DNA from: Paralichthys olivaceus | Lineage: Eukaryota > Chordata > Actinopteri > Pleuronectiformes > Paralichthyidae | NCBI RefSeq assembly: GCF_024713975.1 | Contig: NC_091098.1 | Coordinates: 16,450,316-16,514,315 of the forward strand | Direction of reading: 5' to 3' | Length of the DNA stretch: 64,000 nt | Part shown: in pieces, positions 1 through 44,585 of the stretch | How positions within the stretch are numbered: the stretch's first letter is position 1 | Layout: every line of letters begins with the position of its first letter | Translations under genes and position numbers: made by a program | Notes under the pieces: model-generated | Database searches by the model: none | Seen by the model: only the letters and a program-made list of their open reading frames with translations | Told to the model about the DNA's origin: nothing

Positions 1-270
1 ACCAACAGAGCAGTCACTTGACACTCGTATCCCCAGCCATGCTGCTAAAGCGACTAAGAATTAAATAAAGCTCCACTTAAGTTACCTTGAGGATTTGCAT
101 AAAGAGCTAAAAATAAAGCCAGTAACATTTAAGATATCCGAGCGAATATTCACGGGGACTTTTTCTTCTGTATGAGGTATGATAATTGTTCACAGTGAAG
201 TCATGATTATTCAAAGTAAGAGACGCTGACTTTTAAATGCATAGATCTTGATAAAAAAATATTTTTAACA

Positions 271-310
271 ATTGGGCCTTGGCGGAGGTATGCGTGCTAC
301 AGAGTATGTT
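271..310 (-). repeat. Terminal fragment of dispersed MITE-like repeat (family A)
   Basis: TTGGGCCTTGGCGGAGGT is the right-hand end of a teleost dispersed repeat seen in several copies in this window. Strand is assigned so that '+' copies end in 'gaaaacataacct'. Confidence 0.5.
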
Positions 311-839
311 TTTATTGCTTAGAGGTACCACAAACGTTTTTTTTTATTCGGTATATCTACCCTTAATATAAGTCATATTTTAATGCATTGTTCACATTAA
401 AAAGTTGTAAGCCCACATGTGGTTTTTTTTCCTTATTTCCCAAATTCAATCTAAAGCCTTCCTCTTCACACTCCTGTGAGACCTTTGTTGACTGAATGAT
501 GTCAGTCGATATGGTTTATATCTGTTGGTTTAGCATCATGTTCCCCATCAGCTGTTGTTTTCAGGTCACTTTCCCCTTTTCATCTCTTCTGAGTGTGATT
601 GAATCATATGAAAAGAAAATAAAGAAAATTAAAAGCACCTCCAGGAAGAGAAGGATCCTCCTCTCTCCTCATAGGAAATTAGGTGAAATTGGTCATCGGG
701 CTAAAGCCGCGACATTTTGACCTCTGTAAGTTAAGAAGCTCCGCTCACACGCACACTCTCTCACTCCGTTTATTTCCCTTGCACAATCGCATTGTTGACA
801 TGGTAACATATCCCTCTGAACTATGTGGGGGTCCTGCTG

Positions 840-868
840 GCACACACACACACACACACACGCACACT
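840..868. repeat. (CA)n microsatellite
   Basis: About 13 CA units ending in CGCACAC. Confidence 0.9.
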
Positions 869-2491
869 GTCATCATAAACCCCCTCTCGACGCCCTCTTG
901 TCCTTGCAGTCTGCTGACCATGTCCTGAGTTCTCTTATTCTTTTCCAAACCTGCCATAAGAGGAAGCCAGGGATTAGCTGGGATTATACTGTAGCGTCTC
1001 CATAGGGATTTACCAGTCCTCAGCATTGGGGAGGGGTCTAGGCAACAGTAGCCGTGGCAGTGGGTGTTTGGTTGGGTGCAGGGTGGGAGAGAGGAAGCTC
1101 AAAGACATGTCCTTCGAGAGGGCGAGCATAGTGAAAGATGGAATAGGAGATGGATGCTGGGCTCCAGATATTCTCCTGGGGTTCTCTGAGGGGGCTGTGT
1201 GTGCGTAAATTGAGTAAGAGTCTCTGGAAGTTTCTCTCTTCAGCCCTTTAGTAAGAACTCCAGATAATGTTGAGATGAGCCCGATGTAACATGCAACAGA
1301 TGCAAAAATAAAAAAGACAAAAATAATCGGAATATTTCAGGATGAAAAACAGGAGCCAGACACAAACTGCCAGACACTGACGAAGACTTCACGCAAGCTT
1401 TTGGTGATAAGGGCCCAATGCCAGTGTCTATGTGCTGTGAACAAAAACATGTGAGGAAGTCTGGACCGAAGTGTTCGTATAATCTCCAGAGGTCATGTCT
1501 GAAAACGACTGGAAAGAAGTAGAGAAAATTACAATTCTTGACTTTTTTTCTTCCAAATCAGAATGTGGGAAAAATCTGTCTGTGGGATTTAAGTGTATTT
1601 CCCAAAGCTCCCATCCAGAACATGTGTTTGTTGCTCAACATCAGTGTGTTTCACAATAATGAGATGGCCCAAAGTCAAACTAAACATTTCCACGGAGGCC
1701 GACAGGAGTAGAAGTCGAACATTCCTGCAACAACTGACTGCAGTCAACTCGGACATTAACACCAGTGTGTGCTTGTGTAATTCTACATTAATGCTTGCAC
1801 GTGTGTGTAGGACAGACGGAGACGTGGATAGAATACTGGTGAAAAGGAAAGATGAAAAGCAAATATTGTCTCAAGCAAACAGTCACTGCTGAATGAACAG
1901 TACAACAAAGTCGGATTCAGTCACAGTTTGTCCCTTGTTTGTTTGTCTGGTTTTACAGTAAATTACATAGTGTCATGTAGTGAGTTAAGAGGGTTAATCA
2001 TGAAAACCCTGTGGCTCAAACAGCCTCAGCAAACACAAGAGTAGAAAAGAGGTACATGAGGACATTGTTCTCGCTGAGACAGGAGGTGTCGGGGGGTTTC
2101 TAGGACTGTAAATCCCTTTGCAGCCCCATATGTTACTCTCTGTTAAATCTTTTAATGTGTTTGGATGTGTGTATGCTTGTATATGAGCGTATGGTGTGGG
2201 TGGGCGCTTTTCTGTGCCACTGTAGCAGACAACAGATTAATGTCATTATTGTTTGTAAGCAGCGTCCTGCTGTGACAGCTGGAGCCGGTTACATCATCAT
2301 AAAGAAAAGTAGCCGGGCAGATAAACAATACTTTTAAATATAGTACTGCTACTAAATATGAATTAAATGTAATTATCATATTATGCAGATTACATGCATA
2401 ATTAAATTAATATAAAAATGTTCTCACATGACTCATATTTAGAAACGCTCATGTGATGATGGTGAATGGCTCTGATTAGTAAAGAGACCAC

Positions 2492-2524
2492 TGTGTGTGT
2501 GTGTGTGTGTGTGTGCGTGCGTAC

Positions 2525-2562
<38 letters not shown>

Positions 2563-2599
2563 GTGCGTGTGTGTGCGCGTGCATGTGCGTGTGTGTGTT
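2492..2599. repeat. Compound (TG)n/(CGTG)n microsatellite
   Basis: TG units interrupted by CGTGCGTACGTGCG and GCGTG variants, about 108 bases. Predicted ORFs over it are artefacts. Confidence 0.9.
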
Positions 2600-3489
2600 C
2601 TCCGCGGGTGTTCCCTCCAGTGTTTTGCCCACACGTGCTGGAACAAAGAAAGAGCGCACTCCTCCCCAGAGTCCAGTTCCCTCCGTAATGACAGCAAAAG
2701 TAATTGATTACACGCCGCACTGAGCAGAGACAGAGCCACAGGAGCAGCAGAGAGGCCCAGAGAAGAGCAGGTAGTGGCTGACAAGAGCAACACATGGCCC
2801 GTCACCCTCCTGAACCACACCTCAGTCTGCCTCTCGTCAACTTCTCATGTAGATCGCACCGTCTCTGACACACACACAGTCACTCAAAGAGAAATGATGC
2901 TGAGGAAGGGAGGAAAACTACACTTCCTGTAGTAGTAATGGAATAACACATTCAGCTCACACCCACTGTGAAAGTGAAGCTTGACTATTCTCTGAATACT
3001 TACTTATAATATTCATTAGTTATTATTAATCTTTATTTAAACCAATGGACTGATTGAGGAAGGCCTTCATATATAATCAAGTCGAGTGACAGAAATATAC
3101 AGATATAGCAAGTAAAATAACACAGTGTATAAATAAGACACATATAAATACAAGAAACGATGCTTTTCTAAATAATTCACATTCTAGGAGTTGACGTTGA
3201 GCCCCTCAAACAAGAAAGATAAGTGACGTGGTTTGTTTTGAGTAAATCCAAAGATTTTTTGTGCAAATCTTTCTTGTGGCACTTTTTCAATTTCCACCTG
3301 TCTTATAAAACTGAAATGAGGCTGATCTCCAGCATTTTACTGATGTGAAATGTAAATTGAAAACTATCAAGTTCTGATAAAATACACCTGTAACAACTTT
3401 TTAAAACCTACATATACAGATTCCTCAGTTGTAGTCTGGGTTGTGTTGAATGTAACATGGCCCCAGAAGGTCGGCTGGAGCTTGAGAGG

Positions 3490-3600
3490 TTAAGCGGGTC
3501 GTCCCAAAACTAGAACATTGGTGGTCCGATCACTGGGTCTAGTCTGTCAGGGTATGATAGAAAAGTGTATGATGTATGACAGACAGAGTGGTTGTTAACA
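3490..3600 (+). repeat. Degraded SINE-like fragment
   Basis: AGCGGGTCGTCCCAAAAC and TGGTGGTCCGATCACTGGG resemble the tRNA-like head (A- and B-box area) of common teleost SINEs. It is short and diverged. Confidence 0.4.
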
Positions 3601-3679
3601 CCAGAAAAGCCTGAGGACTAAGAAATCAAACTGTGGCACTTCATAAAGAGGGGACAGGATACCAAACCATCAGCAGGCA

Positions 3680-4130
3680 ACTGAACATGGGGCTAAACAC
3701 AGTTGACATACTACCAACAACAGAGGTCAGTGGCAGCCCTTGAAAAATGACACCACAAAGGGGTATTTACACAACCTTGTATTGAAATAAACAGACGAGT
3801 AAGTGCTGACTTACACCAGAAGTACCTGTGGTGTTTCAGTGACCGATCAGACAATGTGAGGGACACACCCTGAAGACAGCGTCCAAGAAGAAAACCCCAG
3901 CTCACAAAACTACATGAGCTGTCAAAGAACATGAAAAGAAGCCTGATGATTATTGGCAGAACATTCTTTGGAGAGATGAAACCCAGTTGTTTAGATCAGA
4001 TGGCGTCCTGCCTGTCTGGGGAGGACCTGGCCTGGACCACCACAGGGACCACAGAACACTGACTGTGAAACCTGGAGGTGGGAGTGTGCTGATACATAAG
4101 GGTGATGACATTTATAGTGCATTTCCCCAA
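3680..4130 (+). pseudogene. Decayed Tc1/mariner transposase fragment
   Basis: Between about 3927 and 4110 the plus strand reads EHEKKPDDYWQNILWRDETQ, then LFRSDG and TVKPGGGSV, matching the Tc1 transposase block around the second catalytic Asp (xPxxFW...VLWSDE..., then TVKHGGGSVMVWG). Homology seems to continue upstream with frameshifts and stops. No intact ORF or clear terminal inverted repeats remain, so it is a dead copy. It lies in the probable nav1 intron. Confidence 0.75.
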
Positions 4131-4263
4131 ATACTGACTGGAAAGTGCTTAGAGCAGTCATCAAGACTAGAGAAGAACTATATAAATACAGACAGTTAAC
4201 TGGACAGTTAGTCACAGTGCAAGATCTGGCTCTAACAAGAGGAAAAGCCCTGGGTGTGTCCAC

Positions 4264-4321
4264 TGTGCGTGTGTGTGAGTGTGGGTGTGTGTGTACGTGT
4301 GTACGTGTGTGTGTGTGTGTG
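4264..4321. repeat. Imperfect (TG)n microsatellite
   Basis: TG units broken by GAGTG, GGTG and TACGTG variants. Confidence 0.85.
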
Positions 4322-4764
4322 AGATACAGACATAGACACAGACAGACCAAGTGAGTGAGCGGATCTTTCACCTGAAACAAAAATCTGATCCAGATGTGGG
4401 AAGAGGAATTCATTTATCAGATGTGTCAGGCTGATTTAGGTTGTTTTGTGTGTGTGTGTTTCTAAGTTTTGGCCAGTAGATGGGGTCAGAGTATAGCAGA
4501 ATTCAAACACAAACATGCACGTGCGTGCACACACACACAGAGTCCTGTTACACTTAATTCAAAATACATGCACCATTAAAAGATTACAAGGCCAAATATT
4601 TTATGGCAGAAAAGTGATTCCTGACAACACTCAACATCTCAGTTCCTTTTCAAAAAGTTCCTCTTTCAATTCTGTGCACTGTTCTGAACGCACATTAGCA
4701 GCTCACTTCTGCTTTTCTAGAAGGCACTTAATTCAGCAGACTCTGAACAGCTTAGGGGAGCTTA

Positions 4765-4804
<40 letters not shown>
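4765..4804. repeat. (TG)n microsatellite
   Basis: About 20 TG units with one TTT interruption. Confidence 0.9.
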
Positions 4805-5534
4805 CTGCTGCCAAAAAAATATTTTCATAATTCAGGCGTTTAGTGCAGTGAAGCGGTGTAACCATGGAGACCGCGCGCTTACTAATGGGAGGTCGCTCCT
4901 CCATCCAGAAACAAAAGCGTGTGCGCCCAGCAGGGAAGAAAACAAGCTGCATGCACAACCAATGGTCGACACGTGTGTGTGCATTATCACTGCACACTAT
5001 GATCTGTATGTAGACGTTATGGTTCATTCAGGTTTGTCATATTTACACAGACACCTCATAGCACTTTTTGTACGTATAAGCAAAGACACATTTCTGCCCT
5101 GACAAAGGTAGACAATAAAGTATTTTCTATTCTATTCACAGCTATTACACAACCTTTCAGAGCACAGTGCTTCACATAAGGAAGCCCCCTATGTATTGCA
5201 GCAGTGCTAAACTAATAAGTGTTGATCTCAAGAGAAAAAACATTGACGTTGGGAATTGTTGAGTTGGCTCTTTTCTTAAAGGTGCCTGTTTGTCTCTATT
5301 ATGACAATATGAAGCTTCAGTCATCATTTTTGGGCACTAAATGGTGAAAGAACCTCAAACCAATCCATCATACAGACAGCTCTGGTATATTATCACCTTA
5401 TAAAGTTGCTATAGCAAACAACTGCCAACTCAGACTTCAGACTGGGGATGTAATATATGCTGCAAAGAAAACTAAAAAGAAATCAATACACAGCGTAAAC
5501 AATTCACTATATTGATCAAACTAAACAAACCTTT

Positions 5535-5835
5535 GCCAAGTCCCAAGAGTCCCCTTATGAAACCACAGTTAAATTCACTAGATCCAGATTTTTATTTGGA
5601 TCTGCACCAAATTGTACAGACTCATAGATATTAGTCCCCTACACATGCCTGATTCTTTCCACCAAGAACTATGAATTATTGCCTGGGAGATTGTTGAAAT
5701 GTTGAAAAACGCCCTATTACACAATGTTAAAGAAAATCAGTACGTAGGAATCTGTCCAATAGTTTTTGTGCAATGCTACAAACTATCAAGACAAATAAAC
5801 AACAGCAGATGAAAATATAACCTGGCAGAGGAAAC
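5535..5835 (+). repeat. Family A dispersed repeat copy
   Basis: Contains 'gatctgcaccaaatt', 'actcatagatat', 'tgcctgggagattgttgaaat' and 'cctattacacaatgttaaag', ending in 'gatgaaaatataacctggcagagg'. It aligns by eye with the copies at 6675, 30375 and 52845. Confidence 0.65.
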
Positions 5836-6674
5836 GATTAACTGAAAGAGTTAAAACTGTATGAAGAGCTGCAGATTTGTATATATTCACAGTCTACACC
5901 GCACTAAACGTCATTACTCCTTAGGACCATCTCACGCCCCCGCCCCTCCCTGCTGTTTCCTGGTGAGGGTGATGTGTGTGTGAGTGAGTGAGAGTGTGTG
6001 GGAGGGGTCTGGTTCCAGATGTAAGTGGAACTCTTCAGACAAGAAGAGGCCCCAGGTTTGAGAAGCACAGGAAACGGATAACTGACATAAAGGGTCCTGA
6101 CTCAGTGTGTGTGTGTATGTATATAAGGTCTGTGTCAGGCAGGTCATGTCCCAGTCGCTGTAAACTCACCATTGTGTGAAAGTGATTCATGTGCATACAA
6201 TATACAGTAACTGAGGTGAGTCACAGTGAGACCGACCATGACTCAAATCCTGCTCATCCATTCATGTTATATATCTGACTAAGGTTGGATTTATTGTTGT
6301 TTCCTTCTCCACTTAACACAACAAAGAGATGAGGAAGACAAAACCCAAACAAAGAACATGTGCATTTCTGATGCATCATGTATGCAGGGAAATCCTATGT
6401 ATAATATATGTAAGGGTGAGACATGGTAGTGTAACGTGACCTCTGTGTGACAGGGGTGGTGCCTCGATGTATAATGGATGAGAATGTGTAATAAATGATG
6501 AGATAAGCGTGAGTAATCCAGCGAGGGGCTACTTCAAGATGAAAGGGTGGAGAGAGCAGTCAGACAAGGGGAAACAGCAACACCAGCCTGCCCTCTAGTG
6601 GTAAAGATATATTAGTCTGAAACTGCAGTCAGCATCACACCACGTCTGCACTAGAAAGATGTGTAACCTGCAAC

Positions 6675-6990
6675 AAAGCCCAACGGAACTGTTCCCTTAA
6701 AATCAATTAAGCCGCACCAAATTCCAGGCACTCGTAGATATATGTTCCCTAAATGTGCTGGATTTTTTTCATTGAAATCCATGAATGATTCCCTGGGAAA
6801 TTGGTGAATATGTAAAAAGAACATCCTATCTCACAATGTAAAAAAACATCCTGAATCCATCCCTTTGTCCGGATCTGCCCAAAAATGTAATCAGGTCTTT
6901 CTTGGCTCATGTCATATCCTTCCACTAAGTTTCAAGGAAGTTGAGTGTGTAGTTTTTGCATTATCCTGCTAAAATTCAAACAGACAATTA
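6675..6990 (+). repeat. Family A dispersed repeat copy
   Basis: Shares 'gcaccaaatt', 'actcgtagatat', 'aatccatgaatgattccctgg' and 'tcctatctcacaatgt' with the copy 900 bases upstream, but is more diverged at its 3' end. Confidence 0.6.
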
Positions 6991-7817
6991 TCTTGCTCAA
7001 TGTATTTTCTTAAAACCACTAACAAATGTTTGTTTCCGTTTTGCCTCCTCACACAAAGAACAATACAAACCTGTTTAACCACTGATTGTAGGCCATGACC
7101 AGATACACAGTAAAGATATAGGGACCTGAACTGTGTTGCAATGGATTTCCTGGTGACTGCGGGTGCATTTTTGTGGTTACCGTGGAGATGTCAAGCTGTG
7201 GATGGATTTTCTTAGTTTGTTTTTACACACAAACACACATAATCATAGTTTATGATGAGATAATGTGTTTTTCCTCGAGTTGTTCAGTGAAACTTGATGC
7301 TGGATGTTGTGCCATACCTTCTCATATTGGGACAAGAGCTGCATGTTTTCCAAAACTAACGAAATAAAGTCCAAGGAACACAACTCAGACCATTCTTCAA
7401 CAGACCCTCTGAACATAATGTCTTGTATTTGTGTTGTGTACTGATTAGAATTAATTACTGCATTTAATCCTGAAGGTTTATAGTCAGAAGGTGATGTGTT
7501 GTCCTGACAGAGCGATGGAGACAACTTACCAGCATGATCTCTCTTGTGACCTGTCCCTCTCATTCAAGATAAACAGCTTACACTCACAAAGGCACAATAC
7601 ACAATCTTATTGGTCATCTCGTCATTCCCAACAACAAGAACACGCAGATAAGCACACATTCCCATTAAGATGTAAAAGGATTGTGATTGTTCGGCTGTTG
7701 TCCATTATACAGCCGATAACAAATGAAGGTTACAGACAACGACACACGTTTTGTAAACTGCTCAGACTTTGCAGCCACAGGCAGCTGGAGGCAGCCATCT
7801 GTGATGTGCAAGCAGAG

Positions 7818-7821
7818 GTGT

Positions 7822-7852
<31 letters not shown>

Positions 7853-7875
7853 GGTGTGTGTGGGTGTGTGTGTGT
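7818..7875. repeat. (TG)n microsatellite with GGTG interruptions
   Basis: TG units with two GGGTG breaks. Confidence 0.9.
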
Positions 7876-8328
7876 GATCTGAGAAACGATACATTTGCAG
7901 ATGTTCTAATTATAGGTGGGAAAAAAGTTTCAAGGACATACAGCACCAGGGTAACACCCTCCACACAACACAGCAAACATGCCAACGAACATTTCTAAAG
8001 CTGAAATTGATCTTGTTTTGTTTTCTGATGTGATCACAACATTAAAACTTTTGAATCCATGGCTACTTTAAAACTAAGCTCCTTCTGACTTTGACAGCTC
8101 TGGCTTAGGACCACACTGGTGAGACATAACGAGTAGGCAGGTCTCTGAAGACGTCTGTATACTAGCTCTGCCACGGGGGTTCTAGTGCATGGAGGCCCGC
8201 TGGCAAAGGCAGCAGGTTAACAGCTGAATATGACAGCATGATCTCTGGGAGGGGGCTCGACGATGGTGATATCATTCTCAGACTCTGCCAGAGGGCTGTT
8301 TACTGAATGTGGCAAAGCCAGCTGCATC

Positions 8329-8344
8329 GGGGGGGGGGGGGGGG
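8329..8344 (+). repeat. Homopolymer of 16 G
   Basis: A 16-base G run followed by a second 7-base G run at about 8359, giving a local G-rich strand able to form a quadruplex. It lies about 220 bases downstream of a nav1 donor (C-rich in the transcript). Confidence 0.9.
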
Positions 8345-8561
8345 CAGATGCTATGTGAGGGGGGGTTGTGATGCATTACAGAGCTGTGCTGCTAAATCAC
8401 TATCCGCAGGCCTGACTGCAGCAGTGGAGTTGTAACAGTTGGCAGGATTCCCCTCACGAGGAATGCTAACCTCATTAATGACCGTCCATGTCATGAAAGG
8501 TGCTGCTAACATTGCAAAGGTGCAGCTGGGGTGCAAAACGCAAATGAAGAACACAACTCAC

Positions 8562-40804
<32,243 letters not shown>

Positions 40805-40859
40805 CAAGTGAGTTTGTCTCTATCTGTATGCTGCTGAGTGCTTCTCGCCTCTGTCTACT

Positions 40860-41110
40860 TTTGCCTGGCAGACCCCCTGAGCTGCGAGCATGTGCATTTG
40901 TGTGTGTGTGTGTCTGTCATTCCGCTCCTCTATCACGTCATGCCGCTCTGCTGCTGCCGCAGTACGCCTGCATCCGTATCCCCGCCCCGCTCGTCCCCCT
41001 TTTCCTCCCCTCATCACAGTCTCTATCCCCCCTCTCTCTCTCTCTCTCTGTTTCTCTCTCTCTGTAATGGATCTATTGGCTGAACTCCCTCCCTCTCTGA
41101 GGTGAAATAC
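40860..41110 (-). promoter_or_regulatory. GC-rich 5' region of the distal nav1 start
   Basis: A GC-rich stretch with CCCCGCCCCG (Sp1-type) at about 40980-40990 and CpGs lies just upstream (minus strand) of the first coding exon and is followed by a (TC)n tract. It is the natural candidate for the promoter and 5' UTR of the long isoform. No TATA box or transcription start can be fixed from sequence alone. Confidence 0.4.
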
Positions 41111-41179
41111 AAGCCCAGCTAAAGCAGAGACAGGCTGGTCCATTAGCTGGATGAGTGTGGTTTGTATGTGTGTGTGTGT

Positions 41180-41430
41180 CTATGTATAGTTATGAGGGCC
41201 AATTTTTGTGCAGACATTTTGATGTGAGTACATTTTGGCTGGTCCTCAAAATTTCAAAGGCTTGTTTGAGGATTAAGACTTGGTGTTAGGGTTAGGGTTA
41301 GAATTAGGTTTACGTTAGGCTTAGGCATTTAGCTATAATAGATAAGTTTAGGCTAAGGGGCTAGGGAATGCATTATGGCAATGAGTGTCCTCACAACTAT
41401 AGAGAGATGTACATGTGTGTGTGAACTTGT
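41180..41430 (+). repeat. Dispersed element with telomere-like TTAGGG repeats
   Basis: 'atgagggccaatttttgtg', 'acattttggctggtcctc', then GTTAGGGTTAGGGTTAG (41286-41303) and 'gtcctcacaactatag', flanked by (TG)n on both sides. A second diverged copy is at 59450-59690. Confidence 0.5.
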
Positions 41431-44400
41431 GCTTGGCTGCATGTTTAGTTTGAGTAATACATGGTAATTAAGAAGATGCAGCCACAAATGTGAAAAGCCC
41501 AAACCCACCATCAGCTTTCAAGGTCTAATTGGTGGTCAGAGAAAGCAGGATGAAATAAAAAAAAGATATGCTGATGATAGATAAACTGACGACAAATGAA
41601 GACGTGCCTAAACACTGTGCCTGCGGGAAGAAGCACCATGAAGGAGGAGCAGCTCATCCATCACTCCTCTAATTTGTCCCGCACCTCTAATGGAAAGGGA
41701 AGAGGTGGAGCGAGGGAGGGAAATAAAGGAGAAATCATCTTGTGCAAAATAAACCCACCGCTGACATCTTTTACCAGCTGATATATGGGGTAACACTATA
41801 CAGCCCACATCTGACCTTGAACCCAGCTCCTACAGATTACCTGTCTGTCTTCACATACCACAGACAGTAAAAATATCTCATTGGTTCACGTGTGCGAATA
41901 GAGGAAACTGTTTGAGTGAAACAGCATGAGACTCAGTGCAGGGACTGAAAGAAAGAGAAAACAAAAGCTAATCAAGTTATTCATTTTAACTATCATTTGA
42001 CTTTTACAAAGAAGATATTACTATTTTGTATTTGTGTGCCCCTGTATTTGTGTATTCGTCCCAGAATACATGTATCCTTATTTTAAGATGTCTGTGTTAT
42101 GCATAAAAAACCTAACAAAAAGAATAAAAAAAACTAAACTTAACAACCTCTTGTTTTTCTCTGAATCTTCTTCTTTCTCCATTTCCCTGTCAGGTTTCTC
42201 TTCTCATATTTCAGCTGAGCTTGCTTACAGTTTGACACACTGACATCAGGGACAGTGGCTGCTGAATATTTAATGAAGACAACAGTGCATAAACCACAAT
42301 AATATGTCTGTTTTATCCCATGATTAAGACATACAATCAGCACCTTTAATTCTTGTTTATAAGGTTATTACTGACAATCAGGACGTGTGTTTCTCTTACT
42401 GTGAGTGTCAGAGGCTCCTCGCAGATTTGATCTTGTGGTTAAGTGCAGCCTCAGAGCTCTCTGGCTGATCACGTATTGATCAGGCCTCGACTGGCCGCGC
42501 TAGCACTTGACTTTGTCTGCATGAGAGAATCATAAATAATGGAAAGAATGTCCAGTTAAATGTAAATAAATACATCAGCTGATCAGCCAGCCATGATGAA
42601 TTGATAAATGCTATTAGTACACAGTACATTACCCAGAGAGCATAAGACTTCCCCCCACATATAAAGGACACATGGTGTACGCCCCCACTCTCTTCCCCCC
42701 CACTTACACGAACAAACAGTACAATTGCCCATACTCACTTTATTAATATTCCCAAATACTCACACCGATGCCACAGTCTCGCTCCAGTTATTCCAGCTCC
42801 CAGTAGTTTTGGATTTAAATGTGTGATACCAAAGCAGGACTAACAATCCGAAGTCAAATACGAACACAAAAACACACTGAGATGATCTGTTGCTTTGACT
42901 CAGTGGCTCAATGAAACGGGAAGTGACTCGTAACAGATGGATTATGGGTAGGAGCGTGCAAGCGGCTGCAGCGTGTGTGTTGTGTGGGGAGGGGGTTGAT
43001 GTCATAACTAATCTTCTGATGTCCCCCTAAGGCCTGTCCACCCCCATGAGACACAGACCCTGACGAGCGCTGTTGTGACAATGGGACACTTGTGTTACAG
43101 TCATCCCATGGGGCATCTGGGGCAGGGGTGAAGGGGGCAGAGGGAGGGGTACATGTTGCCCGTCTGGAACACGGGACCTCAGATGTGTAGCGTTGTTGCG
43201 ATGGGAAAACAAACACACAAACACAAGAAGAAGTAGTGATTCACAAGAGGCTGATTCAGCTGAGAGGAAGTCACCAGTTCGCTGTTCGTATCCAAGTAGA
43301 AAATGCAATTTCAGAATAAATTGCCGTGGGATTTCTGGCTCCTGAACAAGCTTAAGGGAAACTAAATCGCAGGCTTGAATTTGCATGAAGACGTTCATGT
43401 GACTGGATGATGAGCAGGAAATGTGCTGATTGGTTGGTCAGCTCAGGCTTGAATTTGGTGTACAAAACTTGTAAAAATGTGTGTCCTATCAAATTTACAC
43501 AGAATATTTAGCAATTTTCTTCTGCTGCAAAACTTCACAAAAGCATTTGACAAGCACACAAATCAAGGTCAATGTTGTTAATGCCCTTTGTGTGACTCCA
43601 TGTATACCTCCATTATGGATAGGGATAAGAGATAAGCCCATAAAAAACAGTTGATGCAAACATGAACAGAGATGCTTGCTGAAAATAAAAGGACGCGATG
43701 AACCATTTCAAAATGGATGTTGGATCAACACATTAACTTCAACTTCATGCTAATTTTCAAGTCCATGGTTTAGGTCCTTATTGGCATTTTTACCACTGCC
43801 ACCAAGGATGTTTGTTTTCACCCTTGTCTGTCTGTCTGTTTGCTGGGTGGGTGGATTGATTGTTTGTTTGTTTGTTTGTCTGAAAGCAGGATTACACAAA
43901 ATCTGCTCAATTGATCCCGATGAAAGAATTATTAAAATGGATGGGCCATCACTTTCACTTGAGATTGGACATGGGAATAAATCATGGATCTTGATGAATA
44001 CAATCAGGCACATGTAGAGAACTGATATCTATGAGTAAGTGCAATGTGGTGCAGCTTGATTCAATTCAAGGGCACTGTATGGCCATGATGGAGGGGTCAA
44101 ATCATGGTTGAAAGATAATCAGAAACAACTGAGAATCCTGTTATTCATTTAGACAACTTCTCTCAACCTTGATCAGCTGACCTCAATTATCTCATCCTCT
44201 AAACCCACAACTTTCCCGCAAGGGAAAAATTGATATTTAATTGATATTTCAATTTAATTATAAATAATTAATAAATAAATTGTGATAGAAAAAAAAAGAA
44301 AAAAGGGGGGATACTGGAGGAATATTCTGCTACATTGACTTGAACCATACTGCCCAGCTCTAAGCAGAAGGAATGTTGACTGTCCTTTAAAAAGAATCAT

Positions 44401-44499
44401 TAAAAAAAAAAAAAAAAATGTAACAGCCTCAGGCAAAGTGTCTAGAGCCCTGCTTTTACGATACCTGTACCGACAAGTTAAACCAGCTTAGATCACTAG
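41430..44499. other. Intergenic region between nav1 and the HECT-like gene
   Basis: No gene recognised. It includes a copy of the MITE-like repeat (43765-44100), poly(A)-rich tracts near 44287 and 44402, and unique-looking sequence around 42400-43400. The minus-strand ORFs here show no known domain; in particular no calponin-homology sequence was found. Confidence 0.55.
43765..44100 (-). repeat. Family A dispersed repeat copy, inverted, near full length
   Basis: Runs from 'ccaccaaggatgtttgttttc' through 'ctgtctgtctgtttg', 'aggattacacaaaatctgctc', 'aatcatggatcttgatgaa', 'ctgatatctatgagt' and 'gcaatgtggtgcagcttgattc' to 'gggcactgtatggcc'. It shows both ends of the element. Confidence 0.65.
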
Positions 44500-44585
44500 G
44501 AGCTTGAATTCCAACCCAGCCCCAATAACAGCGCTGACAGCAAACACAGGGGACGTGGAGAGGAGAGCGTCACGGATCTTCACAG
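44500..44585 (+). other. Candidate 5' UTR exon of the HECT-like gene
   Basis: A strong CTTCACAG/GTAAGC donor ends at 44585, and the next good acceptor in the same direction is TTTTCTCTAAG at 45354, directly before the proposed start codon. The upstream limit (44500) is arbitrary. No conserved coding content was seen. Confidence 0.35.

Larger units (their letters stand above)
1..8561. other. nav1 intron or 3' continuation: no gene recognised
   Basis: In the nav1 direction this is downstream of the exon ending at 8562. I looked for the expected next exon (WDESSS...GLSD) on the minus strand and did not find it, so the intron probably runs past position 1. The stretch holds microsatellites, a decayed Tc1 transposase, a SINE-like fragment and copies of a dispersed MITE-like repeat, listed separately. 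Confidence 0.6.

Noticed and set aside
2402..2820. ORFs rich in Thr-His or Cys-Val over CA/TG tracts (also at 15344, 18525, 31017, 34301, 53445)
   Set aside because: They are translations of microsatellites; codon periodicity and start codons are accidental.
5050..5150. 'gacaataaagtattttctattctatt' as a LINE 3' tail
   Set aside because: It is suggestive of fish LINE tails but too short, with no upstream homology that I can recognise.
8160..8300. Minus-strand stretch reading SPLAESENDITIVEPPPRD, considered as the next nav1 exon
   Set aside because: The required entry phase (2) gives a stop after a few codons and the sequence does not match the expected WDESSS block.
41286..41303. TTAGGG repeats taken as an interstitial telomere
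   Set aside because: Only about three units, embedded in a dispersed element that has a second copy at 59450.
42908..43398. Minus-strand ORFs tested as upstream nav1 exons with a calponin-homology domain
   Set aside because: The translation lacks any CH-domain pattern, and the distal first exon at 40804 already has a good 5' context.
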